A DNA stretch of 63,106 bases, taken from a virus. Shown piece after piece: positions 24,271 through 32,610 of this stretch (position 1 is the stretch's first letter; the number at the start of each line of letters is the position of its first letter). A program made the position numbers and the translations under genes. Under the pieces are notes generated by a model that saw nothing but the letters and a program-made list of their open reading frames with translations, was not told the origin of the DNA and searched no databases. Location: IMG/VR virus record IMGVR_UViG_3300021961_007069, positions 1 through 63,106 of that record. The stretch is one strand, 5' to 3'.

Positions 24271-25253
24271 TTTATTGTGATGCCGTAGTAGACCTCCAGT
24301 CAGGTGATACTGGGAAAGGTAAGGTTACTCATTCTTTACTAAGTAGTGGAGAGTACGACCTGGTTCTCCGATATAATGGTGGCTCAAATGCTGGACATAC
24401 TATCTACCACAATGGTGAGAAGATTGTCACACATCAAGTGCCAGCTGGAGTTCTCTACGGCATCCGATCTTTGATTGGTATTGGCTGTGTAGTAAACGTA
24501 AGGAAGCTTGAAGAAGAAATTGCCTATCTCAAGGCAAATGGGTTCAAGACTGATCGTCTTTTGTTTATTGATAAGAGAGCTCATCTAGTTACTGATGAAC
24601 ATTTAGCAGAAGACAATAACGATACAGCTATAGGAACAACTAAACAAGGAATAGGCCCGGCCTATAGAAACAAGTATGGACGCACTGGCACTCGTATTGG
24701 CGATCAGCTTATTAACACTGATAATTTCACCATTGTGGATAGTCTTGATCTTCTTACTGGCGCTCGCGTTCTTGCCGAAGGTGCTCAGGGCTTTGCTTTG
24801 GATATTGATTGGGGTGATTATCCTTTTGTTACTTCTTCCCATTGTACTATTGGTTCTGTTATTTTAAATGGTGTTTCACCAAGAAAGATCAGAAAAATTA
24901 TTGGTGTTGCGAAGGCATATGAAACATATGTTGGTACAAAGCCTTTTGGTATGCATTGTGAAGAGTTGTTGAGAGTTCAGATTCTAGGACAAGAATTTGG
25001 CGCCACAACTGGTCGTCCGAGAAAGTGTAATTGGATTGATGTTGATAAGATGGCATATGCTGCAAGAGTAAATGATATTACACAACTTATTGTCAATAAA
25101 ATCGATATCCTAGACCAAGTTGGTTCATACAAATATCTTAAAGACTCCAAGGAGCATGATGCAGGCAGCCGCCTTGGTTTAATTAACGCTATTGTTAATG
25201 CGATGCCAGATAATGTTAAGGTTATATTCTCTGATACCCCACATTCAATATAA
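24267..25253 (+). CDS. Adenylosuccinate synthetase family enzyme (PurA/PurZ0-like, 328 aa)
   Basis: The N-terminal DLQSGDTGKGK combines a PurZ-like DLQ start with the catalytic Asp (D14) of PurA; true PurZ has Ser or Gly there. RYNGGSNAGHT, EGAQGFALDIDWGDYPFVTSS, GATTGRPRKCNW and VNKIDILD (guanine-specifying NKxD) are PurA features, so GTP is the likely donor. Length matches the short archaeal-type enzymes. It should make adenylosuccinate from IMP or, as in phage PurZ0, the aminated product from dGMP. The stop codon lies in a late promoter. Confidence 0.88.
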   Translation: MIYCDAVVDLQSGDTGKGKVTHSLLSSGEYDLVLRYNGGSNAGHTIYHNGEKIVTHQVPAGVLYGIRSLIGIGCVVNVRKLEEEIAYLKANGFKTDRLLFIDKRAHLVTDEHLAEDNNDTAIGTTKQGIGPAYRNKYGRTGTRIGDQLINTDNFTIVDSLDLLTGARVLAEGAQGFALDIDWGDYPFVTSSHCTIGSVILNGVSPRKIRKIIGVAKAYETYVGTKPFGMHCEELLRVQILGQEFGATTGRPRKCNWIDVDKMAYAARVNDITQLIVNKIDILDQVGSYKYLKDSKEHDAGSRLGLINAIVNAMPDNVKVIFSDTPHSI

Positions 25254-25256
25254 ATA
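25249..25256 (+). promoter_or_regulatory. T4-type late promoter (TATAAATA)
   Basis: An exact octamer overlaps the stop codon of the PurA-like gene and lies 22 bases before the next ATG, giving a short leader with a GGAGGG SD. Confidence 0.75.
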
Positions 25257-25278
25257 TTCGTATAATCTTGGAGGGTGT

Positions 25279-25686
25279 ATGAAAAAGTTACTACTACTAA
25301 CACTTTTAATTTTAGCACCAGCAGCCTATGCAAACGAAGAGGATGAGAAAATTCTTGGAGCAATTGCAGGAGGTTACCTTGGTTCCACTATTGGTGGTGG
25401 AGATGGGAAGAAGGTGGCAACAGTACTTGGAGCAATTATAGGCTATAATGTTGGCCCACAAGTACTAGGTAACAGTCAAGGATACACATATGGCTATCAC
25501 GACAGAAGTTGGAGAGAGCCAAGATATCGACAGGCAGACATATACAAGTTGTGTGATAGAGAGAATCCATATCATAAAGATTCAAGATTCTACTGGTCAT
25601 ACAACAGGGGCTGTGTGCAGCGTCTAAGTGAAGAAATGAGAGAATTGGAGCAACATGTATATGAACAAGGTTACCAAGGACACTAA
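25279..25686 (+). CDS. Secreted glycine-zipper protein (135 aa)
   Basis: ATG 25279 follows GGAGGG. A signal peptide (MKKLLLLTLLILAPAAYA) precedes a glycine-zipper region (LGAIAGGYLGSTIGGGDGKK, VLGAIIGYNVG) typical of outer-membrane-associated 17-kDa/RcpA-like antigens. The C-terminal half has two Cys in a Tyr/Arg-rich stretch. It probably acts in the envelope; late expression is suggested by the promoter upstream. Confidence 0.8.
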   Translation: MKKLLLLTLLILAPAAYANEEDEKILGAIAGGYLGSTIGGGDGKKVATVLGAIIGYNVGPQVLGNSQGYTYGYHDRSWREPRYRQADIYKLCDRENPYHKDSRFYWSYNRGCVQRLSEEMRELEQHVYEQGYQGH

Positions 25687-25849
25687 TGTTGAATTATACG
25701 AAAAGTTAATTCAAAAGCTAAACGTACCAGAGGACAGGAAGGCCGCTACGCCACTGAATGCAAGATGGTTTATAAGAACAGGATACGTTCAAAACAGAAA
25801 CAATCCAATAGCAAATCAAGTGTTAGAACTAGCAAGAAAGATTGCCTAG
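25655..25849 (+). CDS. Small protein of unknown function (64 aa)
   Basis: ATG 25655 or 25661 is possible, with GGAG upstream favouring either. The protein is soluble with VELYEKLIQKLNVPEDRKAATPLNARWFIRTGY and a helical C-terminus. It overlaps the previous gene by 32 bases. No family is recognised. Confidence 0.6.
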   Translation: MYMNKVTKDTNVELYEKLIQKLNVPEDRKAATPLNARWFIRTGYVQNRNNPIANQVLELARKIA

Positions 25850-25860
25850 GGAGTAATATC

Positions 25861-26073
25861 ATGTATAATGAAAGTGTGTTGAAGCCACGCGAACGAATTC
25901 ATTTTGATCCAGCTAATAGCGAGCATGTTGAGGATTATGCTAACTTTATTAAGCAATCAAATTGGTCTAGTGGTTGTAGGTATCTACTTGAGCAACCATT
26001 CCAAGATATACCTTCGATGATTAACAATAAGTTAATTAGACATTTTCTTAGCCCCTATCTAAAGAAGGACTAA
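25861..26073 (+). CDS. Conserved small T4-like phage protein (70 aa)
   Basis: ATG 25861 follows GGGAG; the in-frame upstream extension overlaps the previous gene and was rejected. The pattern VLKPRERIHFDPANSEHVEDYANFI and WSSGCRYLLEQPFQDIPSMI resembles a hypothetical protein common in cyanophages and other marine myophages. Function unknown. Confidence 0.75.
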   Translation: MYNESVLKPRERIHFDPANSEHVEDYANFIKQSNWSSGCRYLLEQPFQDIPSMINNKLIRHFLSPYLKKD

Positions 26074-26108
26074 ATATAGCATTAGTTATTTCTTTAGTAG
26101 GAATTGAG

Positions 26109-26906
26109 ATGAACAAATTAGAAGAGTATATTTTAAGATACCAGGGAATCCATACTGCTGCCGAGAAGTACTTGGCGCTTGATGGTAATCTCCACACCAA
26201 CGAAATAGACCCATCCAAAGGTAAAACTTTGTTTGATGGTTCCCAGCTTGGTAAGAAGTTCCCACCTTACATTCAACAAGTAATCAATGCTAAAGGTAGG
26301 GCAGTAACATTACTTGACTATGGGTGTGGAAAGGCTATCCACACATACATGCCCCTTTCAGCTCACGGCAATAAGACACTACTTGGTAGATTAAATGGCA
26401 TGATTCAATGCTATTATTCTTATGACCCAGCCGTACCCCAGTATGCAACTAAACCACCAACTGGTATGGTGTTTGATATTACATGCTGTGCTGATGTTAT
26501 GGAGCATGTGCCAGAAGAGTTTGTGCCTCAGGTTCTAACAGAGATTGGTAACTATACCAAAGAAGATGGCACAATCATATTCTCAATTTCCTCCAACCCA
26601 GCTAAGAAAATGTTTAAGGATGGAGAGAATCTCCATGCAACCATTAAGGATTTGAATTGGTGGGTAGACGCCATCAAGCAATATTGTGGCGGCCGATCAT
26701 TTTTGTTAATTCAAAACAACGACAATGAATGGGTAGAGCCAACAAGTGTCTCCAAAGAAAGATGGAAAGAGTTAGAAGCAGTTGGTAAGAAACCAACATG
26801 CAACACATCACTACGTTTTTACAATTCTCCTAACTTTATCATTTGGCATTATGATGCTGTACAAAGCGGATACTACACTGATGTCAATACTGGAGAGGTC
26901 AAGTGA
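26109..26906 (+). CDS. SAM-dependent methyltransferase (265 aa)
   Basis: Motif I is VTLLDYGCGKAIH (about residues 66-78), and DITCCADVMEHVPEEFVPQVL carries motif IV, giving a class I Rossmann fold. It starts a cassette (26109-30033) with three glycosyltransferases and another methyltransferase, pointing to glycan assembly or modification. Acceptor unknown. Confidence 0.8.
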   Translation: MNKLEEYILRYQGIHTAAEKYLALDGNLHTNEIDPSKGKTLFDGSQLGKKFPPYIQQVINAKGRAVTLLDYGCGKAIHTYMPLSAHGNKTLLGRLNGMIQCYYSYDPAVPQYATKPPTGMVFDITCCADVMEHVPEEFVPQVLTEIGNYTKEDGTIIFSISSNPAKKMFKDGENLHATIKDLNWWVDAIKQYCGGRSFLLIQNNDNEWVEPTSVSKERWKELEAVGKKPTCNTSLRFYNSPNFIIWHYDAVQSGYYTDVNTGEVK

Positions 26907-27595
26907 AAGAGAAGGTAAAACTCTTTATCGGACATGATAGTAAGCAGACAAGTGTAGCTGATACCTGCAGGCTCTCCATTGAAGACTATTCAAAAATACG
27001 AGTTGAGACAATACATCTAACTTCTGTTGTAAGTAGAGGATACTTCTGGAGGGAGCAAGCCGAAGGTAGTACAGAGTTTGCATTTACAAGATTCTTAACG
27101 CCCTACCTCAAGGGGTTTTATGGGTACGCTATCTTTTGTGATAGTGACTTTATTTGGAACTGTGACCCTCTTGAACTTCTAGATGTTATTGATCCAACTA
27201 AAGCTGTTAGTGTAGTTAAACACAATATCCAGAAGGATCAAATTAAACCATTCAAGATGGATGGCCAAAAACAAAGTTGGTATCCAAGAAAGAATTGGTC
27301 TTCGTTAATGGTATTCAATTGTGATCATGCATTCACAAAAAGATTAACACCACAAGTTGTTTCAGAATCACCAGCTGGTTATCTACATGAGTTTAATTGG
27401 TGTGATGATCAATACATTGGTTCTATTCCCCATACATATAACTATCTTGTAGGTTACTACAATGATGAAGTTAATCCAAAGGCAATTCACTTTACAGATG
27501 GAGGCCCCTGGCATCCAGGTTATGAGAATGTTGAATTTGCCGATAGATTTAATTTCTATAAACACAAGGTAGAAGAAAAATATGGTAGATTCTAA
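26903..27595 (+). CDS. Glycosyltransferase, GT8-like GT-A fold (230 aa)
   Basis: The start KVKLFIGHDSKQ and the acidic metal-binding motif AIFCDSDFIWNCDP (DxD, about residue 76) fit a GT-A nucleotide-sugar transferase. NWSSLMVFNCDH and HFTDGGPWHPGY resemble the C-terminal motifs of GT8-like enzymes. ATGA overlaps on both sides show tight coupling in the cassette. Confidence 0.8.
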   Translation: MKEKVKLFIGHDSKQTSVADTCRLSIEDYSKIRVETIHLTSVVSRGYFWREQAEGSTEFAFTRFLTPYLKGFYGYAIFCDSDFIWNCDPLELLDVIDPTKAVSVVKHNIQKDQIKPFKMDGQKQSWYPRKNWSSLMVFNCDHAFTKRLTPQVVSESPAGYLHEFNWCDDQYIGSIPHTYNYLVGYYNDEVNPKAIHFTDGGPWHPGYENVEFADRFNFYKHKVEEKYGRF

Positions 27596-28443
27596 TGTGG
27601 AATAAAAGACTCAACGACAAGTTTGAAAATAGATTAATTGGATACTGTCAGAATAAGAGAGTTCTCATTGTTGGCAATTCGATTTCTTTGTTTAACAAAC
27701 CGTATGGTGAGTTTATAGACAGCTTTGATGTTGTAGTTAGACTTGGTAAAGGATTCCCCTGGCCTGAGTTTAAAGAACATCTAGGCAGTAAAACAGATGT
27801 ATGGGTTCTTTCTATATTGAGAGCCAATCACTATCCAGATTTTAAGGGAACACCATACCAGGTTTTAAATATATCTCAGATATCTGTATATGACTCTAAG
27901 AAAAATACGACAACAATATCCAAACATTTCTATGAAGAAGATTTTGAGATATATAAAGACTACTTCGTGATGGGTGATATAAAGAAGACAAGAGCATTGA
28001 TTAAAACTGCTTATGGTACAGTCGATATTAATCAACGAGCATCCCAGGGTGCATTGACATTAGCATATTTTACAAATATTATCCGCTCGTATAAGGAGCT
28101 TCATGTTATTGGATTTGATTTCTTCGAAGGTAAGGTACAGTATGAGATGAATGGTGAAGTAAATGAAGTAAGTAGTTTTCATTTACCTGTTCCATCCTTC
28201 AAGGGTAGCAACTCTAACCCTCATGCCGGAATGCTTGTTGAAGGTCATCCTGATAAACGTTACATTCAAAAGTTACGAGATGAAGGAAAGATTATTTTCC
28301 ACGAAATGGAGCCTCTTGTTAATACACCCGAGCTTCAGGATAAAGTTCAATTGATAATGAATAAATTTAGAAAGAGAGCAACGCTACTAAATATTGAAAC
28401 ATCAGAATTCAAAGTGAGAGAAGAAAATGAAACTAGTGATTGA
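27595..28443 (+). CDS. Glycosyltransferase family 29 (sialyltransferase)-like protein (282 aa)
   Basis: The L-sialylmotif-like region RVLIVGNSISL...DSFDVVVRLGKGFPW and the S-motif-like AYFTNIIRSYKELHVIGFDFF fit GT29-like bacterial and phage proteins. A donor other than CMP-sialic acid is possible, since no sialic-acid genes are visible. The protein starts on the previous stop and overlaps the next gene by 17 bases. Confidence 0.75.
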   Translation: MWNKRLNDKFENRLIGYCQNKRVLIVGNSISLFNKPYGEFIDSFDVVVRLGKGFPWPEFKEHLGSKTDVWVLSILRANHYPDFKGTPYQVLNISQISVYDSKKNTTTISKHFYEEDFEIYKDYFVMGDIKKTRALIKTAYGTVDINQRASQGALTLAYFTNIIRSYKELHVIGFDFFEGKVQYEMNGEVNEVSSFHLPVPSFKGSNSNPHAGMLVEGHPDKRYIQKLRDEGKIIFHEMEPLVNTPELQDKVQLIMNKFRKRATLLNIETSEFKVREENETSD

Positions 28444-29371
28444 AAGAAATGAAACAAATAAGAATTCTAGGGGTGGTACAGAGCTTATGGCTGAAAGGCT
28501 TGAGCAGTACGTTGATAAGGAACTACTAAGTAAGTTTCAAATTATTCCTTCTAGGGTTAGGGAAATCAATCCAGATAAGATTCCAATCCTTTGGTTGCAT
28601 GACCTACCATGGGATCCAGAGTCAGCTAAGTTAAAGGATCCTGAGTATAGAAAGCAATTTAAGAAAATTGTATTTGTATCCCATTGGCAGCAGCAGATGT
28701 ATAACACTGTTCTTGGTGTTCCATATTCAGAAGGTGTAGTAATCAAGAATGCAATTGTGCCAATCCAACCAGAACTAATTAATAAGCAAGATCCAGATGG
28801 AAAGATTAGATTGATCTATCATCCAACGCCTCACCGAGGTTTGGAGATTCTAGTACCAGTATTTAAGGAGATGCTAAAGTACCATCCTGATATTCATTTG
28901 GATGTGTTCTCGAGCTTTAAGTTATATGGCTGGGCTGAAAGAGATGTTCCGTATCAGGAGCTCTTTAAGGAGATTGAAGAGCATCCAAGTATGACCTATC
29001 ATGGTTCTGTCTCTCAAGAAGAACTAAGAGCAGCTATTGGTAAGGCACATATTTTTGCCTACCCATCAATCTGGCAAGAGACGAGTTGCCTATGTGCTCT
29101 AGAGGCTATGTCAGCTCAATGCTTAACTGTAACATCTTCTCTTGCTGCATTACCTGAGACTTGTGCTAATTATGCCTTGATGTATAACTACACTGAAGAT
29201 GTCAATAGCCATGCCAACACATTCTTTAAGATTCTCTACCATGCAATTGAAGTTGTTAAAAAGAACTCTGTAGAAAATTACTTAAAGGCCCAAAAGGAAT
29301 ACTTTGACAGAAATTATGATTGGAACTTGAGGAAAGAAGAATGGACATTCCTGCTAAATTCTCTTCTATAA
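28427..29371 (+). CDS. Glycosyltransferase family 4 (GT-B) protein (314 aa)
   Basis: GGTELMAERL near the N-terminus, FVSHWQQQMYNTVLGVP, IYHPTPHRGLEILVPVF, and the donor-site motif PSIWQETSCLCALEAMSAQCLTV (spanning about residues 214-236) define a GT-B group 1 glycosyltransferase. The E-x7-E motif is present. It likely adds a sugar to the glycan handled by its neighbours. Confidence 0.88.
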   Translation: MKLVIERNETNKNSRGGTELMAERLEQYVDKELLSKFQIIPSRVREINPDKIPILWLHDLPWDPESAKLKDPEYRKQFKKIVFVSHWQQQMYNTVLGVPYSEGVVIKNAIVPIQPELINKQDPDGKIRLIYHPTPHRGLEILVPVFKEMLKYHPDIHLDVFSSFKLYGWAERDVPYQELFKEIEEHPSMTYHGSVSQEELRAAIGKAHIFAYPSIWQETSCLCALEAMSAQCLTVTSSLAALPETCANYALMYNYTEDVNSHANTFFKILYHAIEVVKKNSVENYLKAQKEYFDRNYDWNLRKEEWTFLLNSLL

Positions 29372-30033
29372 CACCAAGCGTTGAAGACCTATTAGGTAAC
29401 TTTGCTTGGAGAAGACATCCACTTCTTCCAGAGCTGGAATTCTTTTGCCTTAAACAAAAAGATGATGGTGTTAAGAAACAACTCCAAGATGCACATCACT
29501 CGTGGCAATGGCCCTATCTTTGGGAATGTGGTGTTGCTCTTGGTAGATGGATTCTTGACAATCCAACTGTTGTTAAAGATAAAGTCGTCTACGATGTTGG
29601 AACAGGTCAGGGGACTGTTGCCATTGCTGCCAAGAGAGCAGGAGCCAAGATTTCAATTGGTGTTGATTGTTGTGTGTATAGCGATTTTACTATTGCTGTT
29701 AACAGCAATCGTAATAATGAAATTGTAACAGCATACATTAAAGATTTGTTCAAAGCCAAGATTGCGGAGCAGTCTGTTATCTTTGCATCCGATCTTATCT
29801 ATGGCCAGCAGACGAGTGACGACCTCTTAAACTACCTAGCCGATCTGGGTCAAACCTCAACTGTCATTATTGCCCAGTCAGGTCGTCAGAATCCACCATA
29901 CGAAATCAAGCATGAGGCATTCCATCATCTTATGTCTTATGAGGTTCCATGCTTTACACCAGGCCTAGAAACCATTGAAACCATGCCAGTTTCCCTATGG
30001 ACTTGTAACTCCTTGATTCTTAAGGATCTGTAA
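29341..30033 (+). CDS. METTL20/protein-lysine-type methyltransferase (230 aa)
   Basis: ATG 29341 (after GAAAGAAG) is favoured over 29320. WQWPYLWECGVALGRWILDNP followed by VVYDVGTGQGTVAIAAKRAGA and SDLIYGQQ matches the seven-beta-strand group that includes ETF-beta and ribosomal-protein lysine methyltransferases. Its target could be a host or phage protein. Two operator elements start in or just after its last codons. Confidence 0.75.
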   Translation: MDIPAKFSSITPSVEDLLGNFAWRRHPLLPELEFFCLKQKDDGVKKQLQDAHHSWQWPYLWECGVALGRWILDNPTVVKDKVVYDVGTGQGTVAIAAKRAGAKISIGVDCCVYSDFTIAVNSNRNNEIVTAYIKDLFKAKIAEQSVIFASDLIYGQQTSDDLLNYLADLGQTSTVIIAQSGRQNPPYEIKHEAFHHLMSYEVPCFTPGLETIETMPVSLWTCNSLILKDL

Positions 30034-30126
30034 CTTACTGATTCTACAGGTGTTTTTAAAACACGTGTAACTCCTTGATTCTAAAGGAGCTGTTGCTGTT
30101 GCATCTATTGACCAACAGTGTATAAT
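30005..30126 (+). promoter_or_regulatory. Operator element cluster 2 and early-type promoter
   Basis: Three direct copies of the element lie at 30005-30020, 30030-30045 (GTAACTTACTGATTCT) and 30067-30082; the first lies in the codons of the methyltransferase gene. The last is 54 bases from TATAAT (30121-30126). A -35 TTGCAT (30099-30104, 16-base spacer) is approximate; ATTGACCA sits in the spacer. Confidence 0.75.
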
Positions 30127-30133
30127 GGACGGC

Positions 30134-30406
30134 ATGGAAAGCAAACAACAAGTACGAATCGGTGACGTCGTCAAGAGCCTTGACTTCGTCGGTGTCAATG
30201 ACTGCTACTATGTCGGCCTCGTCGTCGGCATCAGTGAGATGGATAGCACGTTCCGTGCTAAGACTGTCAAGCGAGTTTGGCAGGGCAAGATTGATAGCAA
30301 GAAGGTCTATCCTGACTACTTTGTCGCTCCTCTTCCTGGCAATCATTTCTTCGATGACCTTGCCGAAGAGAAGAATGTTGAGCCGCGTGTGCAGGTGGTT
30401 GCCTAA
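30134..30406 (+). CDS. Unknown early-type protein, leaderless (90 aa)
   Basis: ATG 30134 is 7 bases after the -10 box; the in-frame ATG 30125 overlaps the -10 and cannot be in the transcript. The sequence (VRIGDVVKSLDFVGVNDCYYVGLVVGI, KVYPDYFVAPLPGN) is beta-rich and resembles small SH3-like proteins, which is a guess. Codons here are more C/G-ending than in late genes. Confidence 0.72.
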   Translation: MESKQQVRIGDVVKSLDFVGVNDCYYVGLVVGISEMDSTFRAKTVKRVWQGKIDSKKVYPDYFVAPLPGNHFFDDLAEEKNVEPRVQVVA

Positions 30407-30606
30407 TGAATATCAGCGAAGCAGTCGAGATTATTGAACAGCAAGCCAAGCGAGATGGCGTTAGTGTTCTTGAACTTCTCGAGACCATCGACAGGTATGG
30501 TGCTCTTTGGTATATCCGAGAAGCCAAGTTGGGCATTGAGTTCCTCACTGCATTCAACATCTTCATGGATGCTGGTCGTAAGATGTTTGCAAAGGTGGAA
30601 GCGTGA
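30406..30606 (+). CDS. Small helical unknown protein (66 aa)
   Basis: Helical acidic protein (ISEAVEIIEQQAKRDGVSVLELLETIDRYG) starting on the previous stop (TAATG). It is part of the early-type operon from 30134. No motif recognised. Confidence 0.7.
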   Translation: MNISEAVEIIEQQAKRDGVSVLELLETIDRYGALWYIREAKLGIEFLTAFNIFMDAGRKMFAKVEA

Positions 30607-30905
30607 TGAATATCGCTAAGACTATTCTCTCTCAGATCAAAGCAATCGACGCTTGGGCGCTCTGCGCTTGGGGTGCGAAGGACTTTGTGGTGATGGAAGA
30701 TGGCCTGAAGTTCAAGACTTCAGGCATGACTCCCTGGAAGGGCTATGTGTACGTCAAGTACAACGCTGTCCCTGATCTCTATGAGGTTCAGTTCTTCCGT
30801 GTTCGCAAGAACCGAGTCGAGGGTGTCGAGATCGTCCACGACAACATCGTCAACGCTGTTTACGCTCACGAACTCGTTGGCGTGATTGATAAGTTCGTAG
30901 GTTAA
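30606..30905 (+). CDS. Conserved small phage protein (99 aa)
   Basis: ATG 30606 overlaps the preceding TGA. The pattern ILSQIKAIDAWALCAWGAKDFVVMEDGLKFKTSG with YEVQFFRVRKNRVE resembles a widespread small phage protein of unknown role. Member of the same early-type operon. Confidence 0.75.
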   Translation: MNIAKTILSQIKAIDAWALCAWGAKDFVVMEDGLKFKTSGMTPWKGYVYVKYNAVPDLYEVQFFRVRKNRVEGVEIVHDNIVNAVYAHELVGVIDKFVG

Positions 30906-31063
30906 TGATGAAAACTACTATGGTTCTTGATATGCAGGTTCTTGAAATGTTCTTTGTGGACCACCTCGATAAGGAGGTCATTGCCGAAGAACTTAACATT
31001 CCGCTTGCTCAAGTTCGCCGTATCATTCGAGATTACAGGAACGGCGAGTATAAGGTCCGCTAA
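30905..31063 (+). CDS. Small helix-turn-helix-like protein (52 aa)
   Basis: A 52-residue ORF with two alternative start Mets. HLDKEVIAEELNIPLAQVRRIIRDYR has the spacing of a DNA-binding HTH. It overlaps both neighbours by one base. It is a candidate regulator, possibly of the repeated operator elements, but this is speculative. Confidence 0.7.
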   Translation: MMKTTMVLDMQVLEMFFVDHLDKEVIAEELNIPLAQVRRIIRDYRNGEYKVR

Positions 31064-31482
31064 TGCAGATCCCTTCTATAGGTTCTCTCGTTAAGGTAAC
31101 GACTCGGTATCCGAGCAACGTTGCCGGACGTGAGTTCGATGATAACACTCATACAGGTAGGGTAGTGCCGATTCCTGTATACTGGAAGAACGAGGTCGGT
31201 AACACGTTTGCTGTTGAGACCGGTCGCTCTTATCATCCTATCTCACTGATCTATACTCATAGGGTTATTGACCTTGAGATCCTAGAAGGTAAAGCTCTTA
31301 ACAAGACTGAATTTAGCAAATTACTAACTATTGAATGCACTGTTGCCGGCAGTAAGGGTAACGTGTATAATGTAATGTCCAAGGGCGGGAAGTGGTCCTG
31401 CACTTGTACAGGTTTCGAATTCCGTAATCAATGTAAGCACATAGCACAGGTAAAAAGTAAGATTTATGGCAAAGCAGCGTAA
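31063..31482 (+). CDS. SWIM zinc-finger protein (139 aa)
   Basis: The C-terminus has the SWIM pattern C-x-C...C-x-H: GKWSCTCTGFEFRNQCKHIAQV. The N-terminal 90 residues are beta-like (GSLVKVTTRYPSNVAG). SWIM domains bind DNA or proteins and occur in some recombination factors. It overlaps the next gene by 17 bases. Confidence 0.8.
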   Translation: MQIPSIGSLVKVTTRYPSNVAGREFDDNTHTGRVVPIPVYWKNEVGNTFAVETGRSYHPISLIYTHRVIDLEILEGKALNKTEFSKLLTIECTVAGSKGNVYNVMSKGGKWSCTCTGFEFRNQCKHIAQVKSKIYGKAA

Positions 31483-32524
31483 CGATTCTCTTGCCCGAGC
31501 ACTCGGCCAAGAACCAACGTTTACTGAACCTACCAAGTTGAACCTCATTGAGGCTCTTAACTGGTACAATTACAATAGCGATGATGGCAACTATAAGACT
31601 TGGTTGCGGCAGTTCCTTGCCCAGCAGAAGTCGTTCTCTAAGAGCGACATTGCCAAGGCTACGAATGGTGATGTGCCTCGTGCTATCGCTGCCATTGCCC
31701 GAATGGAATCTCGTGGTGTGGCAACTGGTGAGCAGGCTCGTGTCATTGCCTTTGCAATGAAGGCAATTGAATCCTCCACCTATGTGGAAGAGGAAGATGT
31801 TGTACCGACTAATGTCATCTCGATTCGCGACCGTCTGAAGGAGTCTTGTACTCCGTATGTCGCTTGGATCGATGAGCAGATCGATAACTTCATTGCTGGC
31901 AAGCCATATGATGATAACATCTATGACTACTTGAATGGTCAAGGCTGTAAGGCTGGCCACGCTCGCGTGATTCGAGAAGCGTTTGAGTTCAACTTTAACG
32001 AGATGGCTCTACTCAAGGATGGCGACCCAGCTGTTGTCGAATGTTATGAGGCCTATGGTAAGAAGGCTATCAAGGTCCTTGTTGCATTTTACGAGAAGTT
32101 GGAGGCTGACCTCAACCAGCTTGAACAAACTAAGAAGGCTGCTCGTGTCCGTAAGGTCCGTAAGCCAAACGTCGAGAAGATGTTGTCGAAGGTCAAGTAC
32201 CTGAAGGAGTCTACTGAATTCAAGGTTGGTTCAATCCATCCTCAGAAGGTTCTTGGCTCAGAGCAACTTTGGGTCTTTAATACAAAGACCCGTCAGCTCG
32301 GCCGCTATGTTGGTAGCAACATCCAGTTTAAGCGTTCAAGCCTTCTGAACATTGACCTTGAGCAGTGTGTGTCTAAGAAGCTTCGGAAGCCTGAGGAGTT
32401 CCTCAAGGTTGTAATGAATGCATCTAAGCCTCAACTCAACAAGCAGTTCGATGCTATTAAGGCTGTCGCTAAGCCGATGAATGGCCGACTGAATGAGTTC
32501 ACTGTCCTCTTGAGAGTCTGGTAA
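31466..32524 (+). CDS. Conserved phage protein of unknown function (352 aa)
   Basis: Soluble, mainly helical protein; residues 60-100 (FSKSDIAKATNGDVPRAIAAIARMESRGVA) look like a winged-helix/HTH segment, and a Lys/Arg-rich patch (KKAARVRKVRKPNVEK) follows at about 210. The C-terminal part (KVLGSEQLWVFNTKTRQLGRYVG) recalls proteins seen in other marine myophages. A DNA- or RNA-binding role is inferred only. Confidence 0.72.
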   Translation: MAKQRNDSLARALGQEPTFTEPTKLNLIEALNWYNYNSDDGNYKTWLRQFLAQQKSFSKSDIAKATNGDVPRAIAAIARMESRGVATGEQARVIAFAMKAIESSTYVEEEDVVPTNVISIRDRLKESCTPYVAWIDEQIDNFIAGKPYDDNIYDYLNGQGCKAGHARVIREAFEFNFNEMALLKDGDPAVVECYEAYGKKAIKVLVAFYEKLEADLNQLEQTKKAARVRKVRKPNVEKMLSKVKYLKESTEFKVGSIHPQKVLGSEQLWVFNTKTRQLGRYVGSNIQFKRSSLLNIDLEQCVSKKLRKPEEFLKVVMNASKPQLNKQFDAIKAVAKPMNGRLNEFTVLLRVW

Positions 32525-32610
32525 TGAAGCGCTTTCTAATTGCTCTTGTTATTATTGCTCTTGCTCCTTGGTTCATTGGCTTCTTTATAGGATTTGCACA
32601 TGGCTTCTAA
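32524..32610 (+). CDS. Tiny single-TM peptide (28 aa)
   Basis: Starts on the previous stop and encodes almost only a membrane helix (FLIALVIIALAPWFIGFFIGF). Its 3' end overlaps the next start by 11 bases. Tiny membrane peptides are common in phages; existence is inferred from coupling. Confidence 0.55.
   Translation: MKRFLIALVIIALAPWFIGFFIGFAHGF

Noticed and set aside
24267-25253. A straight PurZ (2-aminoadenine) call
   Set aside because: The catalytic Asp and GTP motif of PurA are retained and no DpoZ, DatZ or MazZ gene is visible here; it is reported only as PurA/PurZ0-like.
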